Assembly: GCA_000181795.3 (NCBI GenBank)
Contig: CM012953.1
Coordinates: 13,023,520 to 13,087,519, forward strand
From: Trichinella spiralis
Lineage: Eukaryota; Nematoda; Enoplea; Trichinellida; Trichinellidae
Reading direction: 5' to 3'
Length of the DNA stretch: 64,000 bases
Shown: in pieces, positions 37,159 through 46,100 of the stretch
Position numbering within the stretch: position 1 is the first letter of the stretch
Layout: every line of letters begins with the position of its first letter
Position numbers and translations under genes: made by a program
The notes under the pieces: generated by a model
Seen by the model: the letters and a program-made list of their open reading frames with translations, nothing else
What the model was told of the DNA's origin: nothing
The model's database searches: none

Positions 37159-38010
37159 GACAGCGGCGAGTCCACGTTGGATGCAAAACCACAATCACCA
37201 GCGGATAAGATACTGTGCTGTTGGTAGTACCCTGAAGGAACATCTCCGAGAAATAATGAACTGATCAGAACGAAGAAGATCCTGAGAGTGCCCGTTGAAT
37301 ACAAAAAGCACGATCAGCAGCGGATAAGGTACTGTGCTTCTTGTAGTACAAAGAAGGAACATCGCCGAGAAATGAAGTACTCAATACAACGGAGAAGATC
37401 CGGCGAGTCCGCGTTGGATACAAAACCACAATCACCAGCGGAGAAGGTACTGTGCTTCTTGAGTACCATGAAGGAACATCGTCGAGAAATGAAGTACTGA
37501 ATACAACGGAGAAGATCCGGCGAGTCTGCGTTGGATACTGTGTTATGATGGGCCGTCCTGGAATGACACACGATTGTATCATGGCGACATTACCGAATTT
37601 CTAGAACTTGAGTATCGGCGATCTACCGTAGGAGGAAGTGGTGTCGTGTGCGTGACCTGGATTTGGAGCGCTGTCGTTTGCGTACCTTATTCCTGATCGA
37701 ATAAAGCGTTTCCCGAAAGAGCGGCTCTTATCTTTGGTTCTGTTCCCGTCAAGTGCAAAAATTTATCACAGATACCGAAACCACAATCACCAGCGGAGAA
37801 GGCACTGTGCTTCTTGAGTACCATGAAGGAACATCGCCGAGAAATGAAGAACTGAATACAACGGAGAAGATCTGGCGGAGTTTGCGTNGNATACCGAAAC
37901 CNCAGTCTCCAGCGGAGAAGGTANTGTGCTTCTTGAGTACCATGAAGGAAACATCGCCGAGAAATGAAGTGACTGAATACAACGGAGAAGATGCGGCGAG
38001 TTCCGCGTTG
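37159..38010 (+). repeat. 117-bp tandem array, left copy (interrupted)
   Basis: About six head-to-tail monomers start with GGCGAG at 37165, about 37283, 37402, 37519, 37874 and 37995. The spacing is 117-121 bp once the 237 bp added by the solo LTR and its duplicated target are removed. The monomer equals 39 codons and stays in one plus-strand frame, ending in a stop (TACTGA or AACTGA) in most copies. The first two monomers are divergent in the same way as in the right-hand array. Ambiguous bases (N) occur at 37888-37924. The array abuts pol sequence near 38010. Confidence 0.85.
37539..37770 (+). mobile_element. Solo LTR, 232 bp, with target-site duplication
   Basis: It starts TGTGTTATGATGGG and ends TTTATCACA. 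It carries AATAAAG near its 3' third, giving plus orientation. It is nearly identical to the LTR at 40003-40234, with four mismatches that I can count. GATAC flanks it on both sides (37534-37538 and 37771-37775). Removing the LTR and one GATAC restores a normal array monomer, so it inserted into the array and then lost its interior by LTR-LTR recombination. Confidence 0.9.
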
Positions 38011-39987
38011 GTGATGAAAGCCGTGCTGAACTGCGTGCTCTCCCGGGATCCGGATATCAGGAAAGGAACCTCGGCGTACATCGACGACATCCTGGTGAAC
38101 GAAAGCGTCGTCGCCGTGGACCGCGTGAAGCGGCACCTTGCGCACTATGGGCTGACGTACAAAACCCACGAGCGTGCCGCTGACGCAGCCCGCCTCCTTG
38201 GACTGAAGGTCTGGGGGGAGCGAGGGAAGCTGATGTGGAGACGAGACAACGACGTGGGCGGGGTGCCAGACGTGTTGACCCGTCGCTCTGTGTTTTCGTA
38301 CTGCGGAAAGCTGGTTAGCCACTTCCCGGTCTCCGGGTGGCTGAGGATAGCGGCGGCGTACATCAAAAGAAAGGCTAACGACGCCACAACGAGCTGGGAC
38401 GAGGTGATCGACGGAGACGAACTGAGAGGACTGATCCAGGAGACCGCGCTGGTGGTGAAGAAGCGTGACCCGGCGCGCGGGAGATGGGACGTTTCGGCGA
38501 AAGAAGCCAAAATTTGGGTAGACGCCAGCTCGCTGGCAATCGGCGTAGCGCTGGAAGTCGGCGGCTCGATCGTGGAAGACGCGGCGCGGCTGCACCCGGA
38601 TGACACCCAACACATAAACATGACTGAGCTGGATGCCGTCATCAAAGGCCTCAATTTGGCCCTTAGCTGGCAGATGAGGAGGATTCGCTTGATGACAGAC
38701 TCAGCGACAGTGCATCGATGGGTGACGGACGGCCTTTCCGGAAAAGCCAGGCTGAAGACGAAAGCGTCAGGTGAAATGCTGATCCGAAGAAGAGTGGGCA
38801 TAATACTGTCGCTGGTGGTGGAGTTCGGATTAGAGCTGGAAGTCGACCTTGTGAAGTCTGCGTGCAACAAGGCAGACGTATTAACCCGCGTGCTGCGGCG
38901 GTGGCTGAAGCCACCCGCAGCTGGACCGGCGCTCGTCTGTGCGGCAACTGCGGATCTGGGCGTGGAGCGAATGATCGCAGATGTCCATCATGCTATGGGC
39001 CACCCGGGAATAAGACGAACGTTGTACTTCGCAAGGCGGACGGATCCGACAGTATCCAAGCGCCAGGTGCGACAGGTGATCAGCGGCTGTGAGCCATGCA
39101 AGTCGCTGGATCCGGCGCCTGGAAAGTGGAAACGAGGAAGTCTCGAGGTTGAGGAGGTATGGCAGAGGGTTGGAATGGACATCACCCATGTCAGAGGCCT
39201 ACCGTACCTGACCCTCATCGACTGCGGACCGTCGCGGTTTGCTGTCTGGCGACGCCTGAGAGTTCATTGCAGTGCGAACGTCACTGAGCAGCTGGAGGCG
39301 GTGTTCTGCGAACGGGGGGCCCCGGAAGAGCTGCTAACGGACAACGACACCGCTTTCCGAGGAAGGACCTTTACGGAGTTCATCGCCCGGTGGGGAGTCC
39401 GAGTGCGGTACAGATGTGCCTACGCTCCGTCCGGCAATGGCATAGCGGAAAGATGCCATCGAAGCGTAAAGGTCATCGCTGCGAGAAAGAATTGCATGGT
39501 GGAAGAGGCGGTGTACTTGTACAACGTTACGCCGCGAGACGGCCGCAACCCGTGGACGGCCCCGGCTAACGTCGTGCACGCATACGCCGTTAGGGTGCGG
39601 GGTGTGGACCGAGCAACAGAAGAACCTGAAGAAAAGAACGGACGATTCGCTGTCGGCGACTCGGTATGGGTGAGGCCGCCCGGAGCCAGATGTGACACCC
39701 GACACCAGAAAGGCACCGTGACTGGCGTTGTTTCTGACCAGTCAGTGGAGGTCGACGGGATGCCGCGACACGTCAGAGACCTTCGGCGCAGAACGCCGTC
39801 CGTGAGCACAGCAAGCGACATCTCCGAGCAGACCGCCGACGAAGAAGAAAGAATGATCATCCACCTTCGCCCGCGAGAGGCCGCGGATGCGGATCAGTTT
39901 GCGGAACCAGCACCAGAGCCCGCCTCTGTCGGACCCAGGCGCTCGACGAGAATTCGCAGGCCTACCGCGCGTCTGTGTTGCGATTAG
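38010..39987 (+). mobile_element. pol: LTR retrotransposon pol fragment (RT end, RNase H, integrase)
   Basis: A long open frame truncated at its 5' side, where it joins the 117-bp array. In order it contains the RT catalytic YIDD box (38077-38088) with the RT thumb/connection, and RNase H with acidic residues in IWVDASS (38521), MTELDA (38628) and LMTDSA (38698). The integrase zinc domain follows (HHAMGH... CEPCK, about 38980-39105). The integrase core has D (39178, VGMDIT), D (39340, LLTDND) and E (39448, GIAERC), spaced DD35E. A C-terminal region with VGDSVWVRP ends at the stop at 39985. Most of RT and all protease are missing, so it cannot be autonomous. GC content is far above the host genes. 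Family is probably Ty3/gypsy-like by domain order (RT-RH-IN), but subfamily is not determined. Confidence 0.88.
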
Positions 39988-40002
39988 GATATCAGAGGGG
40001 AG
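39988..40002 (+). promoter_or_regulatory. Polypurine tract
   Basis: GATATCAGAGGGGAG lies between the pol stop and the LTR start at 40003. Its AGAGGGGAG end touches the LTR, the expected place for plus-strand DNA priming in an LTR element. Confidence 0.65.
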
Positions 40003-40234
40003 TGTGTTATGATGGGCCGTCCTGGAATGACGCACGATTGTATCATGGCGACATTACCGAATTTCTAGAACTTGAGTATCGGCGATCTACCGTAGGAGGA
40101 AGTGGTGTCGTGTGCGTGACCTGGATTTGGAGCGCTGTCGTTTGCGTACCCTATTGCTGATCGAATAAAGCGTTTCCCGAAAGAGCGGCTCTGATCTTTG
40201 GTTCTGTTCCCGTCAAGTGCAAAAATTTATCACA
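40003..40234 (+). mobile_element. LTR, 232 bp, between pol and gag
   Basis: Same family as the solo LTR at 37539 (TGTGTTATG...TTTATCACA, with AATAAAG inside). On its left is a pol gene plus polypurine tract, so it is the 3' LTR of that fragment. On its right is a gag start, so it is also the 5' LTR of the next. The flanks (GGGAG and AGCTA) are not a target-site duplication, as expected for a shared LTR. Confidence 0.88.
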
Positions 40235-40247
40235 AGCTATCGCGGCC

Positions 40248-40611
40248 ATGGGTAGCGGAAATGGAGTTGACAAGTCGCTTGACTTGCGGTTGATCCCTGA
40301 GTTCGACGGATCACCCCAACAATCAGTGGTGGAGTGGCTGGAGAAGGTGGAGCTGGTGTGCAAGCTCCGTGACATCAGTGATGTGGCCAGCGTAATCCCG
40401 CTACGGCTGACGGGCGGTGCATTCGCCGTGTACCTGCAGCTGAACGCCTAGGATAGGTCAAGCATTGACAAGGTCAAGGAAGCGTTGCTGGCCGCCTTTG
40501 CGGCTGACCCCTTCGTGGCCTACGACCAGTTCGTCTCGAGAAAGCTGGGTCCCGACGAGTCGCCTGATGTGTTCCTGGCGGACCTGAGGAAGCTAGCGAC
40601 GTTATTTGGTG
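40248..40611 (+). pseudogene. gag: Broken gag of the LTR element
   Basis: ATG lies 13 nt after the LTR. The frame reads a capsid-like protein (LRLIPEFDGS, VVEWLEKVELVCKL, IPLRLTGGAFAVYL), hits an in-frame TAG at 40449, and then continues in the same frame (IDKVKEALLAAFAADPF, SPDVFLADLRKLATLF). At 40611 it runs directly into the second 117-bp array. The pattern resembles the N-terminal capsid region of Ty3-type gags. It is non-functional as it stands: one stop and a truncated 3' side. Confidence 0.75.
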
Positions 40612-40968
40612 GAGACAGCGGCGAGTCCACGTTGGATACAAAACCACAATCACCAGCGGATAAGATACTGTGCTGTTGGTAGTACCCTGAAGGAACATCT
40701 CCGAGAAATAATGAACTGATCAGAACGAAGAAGATCCTGAGAGTGCCCGTTGAATACAAAAAGCACAATCAGCAGCGGAAAAGGTACTGTGCTTTTTGAG
40801 TACCATGAAGGAACATCGCCGAGAAATGAAGAACTGAATACAACGGAGAAAATCCGGCGAGTTTGCGTTGGATACCGAAACCACAATCACCAGCGGAGAA
40901 GGTACTGTGCTTCTTGAGTACCACGAAGGAGCATCGCCGAGAAATGAAGAACTGAATACAACGGGAAA
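40611..40968 (+). repeat. 117-bp tandem array, right copy
   Basis: Three monomers begin at 40620, about 40738 and 40856. The first shares the same start (GGAGACAGCGGCGAG) and the same divergent first and second monomers as the left array at 37159. The two arrays are therefore copies of one block, not independent expansions. The gag frame to the left continues into the first monomer without a shift. Confidence 0.85.
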
Positions 40969-41135
40969 TATGCAGGCTCCGATGCAGGTCCAAACGATCC
41001 GACTAACCATTCCAGCGAGACGGCATGGATCTGTTCGGCCTCTGGAAGAGACGCAGCGGGTGATTGGATACATTCTCACGGTCTGTGTCTGCTGTTTGAA
41101 GTGGCAGGAAGCGTTTCCACTGCCAAACGGTAGCG
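40969..41135 (+). pseudogene. Integrase core fragment, frameshifted
   Basis: After the right array, the sequence encodes a piece of Ty3/gypsy-type integrase core: MDLFG, a one-base frameshift, then PLEETQRVIGYILTVC and KWQEAFPLPN. The first catalytic Asp is present and the rest of the core is absent. It differs in sequence from the integrase at 39.1-39.5 kb, so it comes from another element. Confidence 0.65.
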
Positions 41136-41372
41136 AATATTCTCGTTAGCAGCCAAAAGCCATCTTGTGCTTTACGGGCTGTTCCAACTTCTGATTGCAC
41201 AACAAAGTGTTGTGCAAAAGTTGATTCGACAAGTGCTAACAGGGAACGCTGCTGTTGATGACTTTATCTGTATGAACGGTGTTTATGATGAAAAGCAACG
41301 CCAGGTTATTCAATATAGAGGTGGATACGCCACAGCCAGTTTAATGCCATTTTTCAACTGGTAGTTTTGCAT
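41136..41372 (+). other. Open frame of unknown origin
   Basis: Coding-like sequence in the frame of 41167-41364 (contains VVQKLIRQVLTGNAAVDDF, ends MPFFNW stop). AATAAAG follows at about 41472. It could be the remnant of a host 3' exon or more retroelement sequence. I do not recognise it. Confidence 0.25.
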
Positions 41373-41786
41373 TATATTTTATTATTTGCTTTCTGTCTCT
41401 CCTATTTTGTCATTTCAACTTTGTGTGTTGTTTATTATTGTTTACTGTTGTTGCTGTTATTGAACATTCAAAAATAAAGTTCACTATTGTACTTATTTTG
41501 TTGTTGCTGTTTCTTTTGCGTTCTTACTATCACACTTCATTCAATTTTATTGTAGTTAGATAAGAATATGTGGGATAAGGGGAAAAAACATTAATTTCTA
41601 ACATACTATAAGTTCGCTTTATTTTGTATTATATAAAAGTTATAATTAGTGTTATCATAAATACGTAGGAAGGGAAATTGTTTCGAGCAAAGCATAGAAT
41701 GAAAATTAATACTTAATTAGCATTTTAACTGTAGGAATAAACATATTATTCAATGCTTTGAAGCAATATATTTTTTAGAAAATAAA

Positions 41787-42667
41787 ATGCATAAATGTTT
41801 TGGAATTACCTTTTCACTGTTTCGTTGGTTTTCAACAGGGGAATGCGTTTCGAAATTTCGTTTCGGTTCATTTTATTTTAAACAATTTCCATCGTTTTCC
41901 CACAGACCTCAGTTTGTGTTTTGTTCACGTTTTACCATTGACGAAGATACTTTAAAATTGATAGCAGAAATTGCGGAAGAAAGAAATTTGAAAATTTGGC
42001 TGCTCAGTGAGGATGGAACTGATTTGGGCAAGATGTCGTTAGCCGATGCTAAAACTGTTGCGTCACGTCGAAATTTGCGCCTCTGGTCCGTGGGAAAAAC
42101 TGTGCAGAAGAAAAGTGAGAATCAAGTTAGCATCGACGACGAGCAGGAAGAGGTTTTGCAATTGCCGGTTTATCAATTAATTTCTGGTAAAGAATTGTTC
42201 GATAAAAGAAACGAGGAGAACAAGAAAAAAGCAAAAAATGTGAAAGAAAAGATTTTGCGGTAAGTTTTGAACGTGGAAAATAACTCGATTATACACCGAT
42301 TTACTACTCTGGTATCACTGTTCAACGTATGCATTATTTCAGTTGTGAAATTTTTGAAATTTAAATCAGTTTTTGTAGCGTTCATTCGACGATTTCACAA
42401 CATGATCTAGAAGCTAAAATGAATCATGTTTTCCAACTTTTGGAAAAAAAGCATCCGATTCGCATTGAAATAATATCCAAATCGGAAGAAAACACAAATT
42501 CCACGGTATATTTATTAGCACTTGAATATATTCATATATATTCTTTTTCAATATAGGAGAGGTTTTTGGACAACATCAAAACACTGCTCCAGGATAAAGC
42601 GGCAGTTGCTTCCATTCAACGTTCGTCTCATCGCATCATTTTATGTTTAAAACCGCAAAATGTTTAA
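41787..42667 (+). CDS. MTIF3: Mitochondrial translation initiation factor IF-3
   Basis: Three exons, 41787-42259, 42379-42505 and 42557-42667 (711 nt, 236 aa, phases consistent). It promotes ribosomal subunit dissociation and start-codon fidelity on mitochondrial ribosomes. The N-terminus is rich in Arg, Phe and Ser with few acids, as in a mitochondrial presequence. The IF3 N-domain follows (IAEERNLKIWLLSEDGTDLGKM, SLADAKTVASRRNLRL), then a charged linker (KNVKEKIL) and the C-domain (HSTISQHDLEAKMNHVFQLLEKKHPIRIEI). The C-domain ends soon after the last strand, as in compact mtIF3s. TTTTTTAG lies 8 nt before the ATG, which supports the start. Confidence 0.85.
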
Positions 42668-43165
42668 TAATTTCTTCTCCTCCATTTGGCAACTTTTTAA
42701 ATGCAACATTATTACCATGTGGTTCGATTTAGTTCAAATAGCAACTGCATACATGAAAACACATGAATCACATGAAAAGCATTGCTAAAGAAAAAAATAA
42801 ATTACATAAATTGTTGTTCTTTTATGATTTGCAAAACTGGCGATCGGTTTGTCATTTTTCTGGAATTTTTAACTTTTTTAGAAAAGTATACAACGTTATT
42901 TGCTCTTTTGAAAACAGTTGCAAAGTTTGATAATTTTATTAAAAATTACTTCAGAAGGACGCAGAATTTGCTTTCCACAGTTGAATGTCAACGTTTTTTT
43001 GATAAAAATAAATTCAATCCCCATAAATAATTTCTGATGAAACATTTCACTTTTCTGAACTGCTGAAGAATAAAAAAAAATAAACATACTGGTCACTTTT
43101 TGTGTGCAAATAAAAAAATAAATCATAATTTGCAACAACTTTTATTTAAACTTGATTTTTAATAC
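42668..43165. other. Intergenic gap
   Basis: About 500 bp between two same-strand genes. It is AT-rich, with a frame at 42782-43030 and another opposite it, neither recognisable. I see no other feature. Confidence 0.5.
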
Positions 43166-43188
43166 AGTAAGAATAACTTTGCCACAAA

Positions 43189-46100
43189 ATGAATGGGGCT
43201 TGGCTTTTGGTTTCGGTATTGCTTTTATTATACGTCAGTTTTTCAAACGGAATAAATTTAATTGATCTATTTGGTGCAAATTTTGATCAATCTTCCACTG
43301 ATTTATCAGCATCAACAGGTGTGCAGCGTTTTAATATTTCTAATCTGCATTGGCAAGTTAGAAATGAAAATGGTTCCATTTCATTTAACGCAACTATACC
43401 GGGTAATATTTATACGGATTTGTTTAATGCTGGTTACATCGATGATCCTTACTTATACAACCATGACGTTAGCCAACGTTGGGTTGCTTATCAGAACTGG
43501 ATCTACGAGGTGAACGTAACTCTTCCACTGATTGAAAATATGGTATGCCTCGTTTTCTATGGTTTAGACACGTTTGCTACAGTTGTCATAAATGGAATTC
43601 CGCTTGGTCATGCCGACAACATGCACTTAGCTTACCCGTTCTGCGTGCACAGTTTGAACGATAAGCAGTTTCATCTGTCTGTTGCTTTCACTTCTCCAGT
43701 CGTCAAAGCTTCCGAATTGGCAACAGCGTTCAAACGGGATTTCGGCTATTCCGTCCCACCGGATTGTCCACAGTTGTTGCAAAACGGAGAATGTCATGCA
43801 AATTTTGTGCGTAAAATGTCAGTTAGTTTCAGTTGGGATTGGGCACCGGCTTTTCCTGGCGTCGGTATCTGGAAAGAGGCTTCAGTTTGGACGGTTCGAG
43901 GCTGCGCTATTTGGCAGTTTGCAGTTTCGCCAGTGCTCGACGAAGACGGTAAATTTTGGAATTTGCACGTTCATTTTGTGCTTTTTTGCGCCAGTGCAGA
44001 ATATTGTTTGTTTTCTGTAAAAATTAATAATTTAAAGTGGCAATGGCAGTCGCAACTGAACTTTGGAAAAAATTTCGAATTTCGACTGGTCAAGTGTTCT
44101 GTTCGAGATGTCCGTCTGTGGTGGCCAACGGGTCACGGTGATCAACCATTGTACACTGTACGAGGTGCTGTTGTTGGGTCGAATTGGAAAGATTCAAGAA
44201 GTGTTCGTACCGCATTTCGTCATGTGGAACTTGTGCAACGGGATCTTGTGAAGGGGAAGAGTTTTGAATTTTTCGTAAACGGGGTTTCGGTATTTTTGAA
44301 AGGTGCTAATTGGGTTCCTGCAGACTCGTTTCTGCATCGTGTCACACCTCAGCGTTTGCAGTTTTTGTTCGACAGCATTTTGCAGGCAAATATGAACTGT
44401 TTGCGCGTTTGGGGTGGGGGCGTGTACGAAAGTGACCTGTTTTATGAGATGGCTGATCGTTACGGTATTCTCATCTGGCAGGACATCATGTTTGCCGTTT
44501 CATTCTATCCTGCTGATGAAGATTTCCTTTATCGAGTAAAAACAGAACTGAAGTACCAAATTCTTCGTCTTATGCACCATCCATCAATTTTTGTATGGTC
44601 AGCGAACAACGAAATCGAACTGGCGCTGGCGAAGCGATGGTATCCAACTACAGTATCCTACAGTACATTTCGAGCCGATTACATGCGTCTAGTATGGGAT
44701 ACGATTTATAAAGTTGTCAATGAGACTGATTTTTCCGCACGTCCATTCATTCTTTCCAGTCCATCGAATGGCATCAATACTACCGCAAGGTGAGTTTTTT
44801 TTTATGTATACGTTTCATCAAATATTAACAGTGCAGTTGCAATGTCATTTATTTCAAATTACTTAAAAATATTTATTGTAAATTGAACATTTTGAAAAAT
44901 TTTTATTTGCACTTACGTAGAGAAAATTGCAATAGAAATTACTGAAATGCTATGCTTCAACTTCAATTTTTGTTTGTTTGTAGCTGTTCATGTTTATTTT
45001 GCTAATTTTTTCCTGCTCGACGCTTTACAAAGTTCACAATTGACTGCCTGTACAATGTTTTTTTGCTTATCAATCTACAATAGCACTTGGCATTTCTAAT
45101 TTACTAGTAACAGTTGTTTTTTTCAGTTTTTTTACAAAATAAAATGCATGACATATTCGATATTTTAATTTAATTTTTGTCGGTGGAAGTTTTGACAGTT
45201 GATTTCTGTGCAATCAGTATTGTATAAAATGTTCCTTTTTTATTTATGTTATTTGTCAGCAGTTGCAGAGCTTTATTTTTCATAAATAAGAGAGTTTGTC
45301 ACTTTTATGTTGTTGTTTGTTGTATTTCAAAAAAGAATAAATAAACTCATTGATTTTTATCCAGTTCGACTTGTGATCATAAAAAAGTACAAAACTGTAG
45401 ACAGACAGTTTGTAATTTAATAACGCTGATTTTGTATTCACGGATTTCTCTTTGTTCATTGACAAAATAGCTATTAAAATAAATAATTGATGCGTTGGTA
45501 TAATTAGAAAGTTTGCCTTCGTTGGAAAAAGATCCTTTGACGGCAAAGTGAAATGTTGGTTATTGTTGCTGTTGGTGCTTTTGCTTTTGCAGCGTGGCTT
45601 TTGGCGGCAAGTGTCGATTTGGGAAAATTTATTGGCTATTTTAGTCAAATTGGCAAGCAATTTGTAGATTGAATTTTTGAATTGTAGAATTAGGAGAAAG
45701 AGAGATTTAGCAAAAGCAGAAAATGTTGGCCATTGGAAATGCAATTTTGCAATCCAATGTTCAACTTTTTCAGCGGTGCGAATGGACAGTGAGTGTGTTT
45801 TAAATGGTAAAATATTTGCATATCTGAAATGAATATTTCAATGCGTGCATGGTATAAAGTTTATTTATTTGAGAATGTCAAGTTATTTTTTATTTTCATC
45901 AGCTTCACGAGTTTTTCTTGCATTGATTTAAAAAAAATTATGGTCAGAATGATATTTTGCTTATATTTTATTAATAAAATAGGTTTCTTTGAATATTTTA
46001 TTTTCTTTACATTTGTATTTTGCGTTTTATTTTTTGTCATTTTCCAGATTGTTAGTTTGAAGGTGCAGTGGTTTTCAGTTGAAAATTAAATATTGAAAAA

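Noticed and set aside
37159-38010. CRISPR array
   Set aside because: Monomers are contiguous 117-bp repeats without unique spacers, in a eukaryotic genome beside LTR elements.
37265-38613. Long minus-strand ORFs across the 117-bp array and pol fragment
   Set aside because: Repeats of length divisible by three keep antisense frames open; the RT, RNase H and integrase motifs lie only on the plus strand.
45280-45744. A 154-codon minus-strand ORF in the beta-mannosidase intron
   Set aside because: It is Asn/Lys/Ser/Leu-rich as expected from T-rich DNA read backwards, with no domain or splice support.
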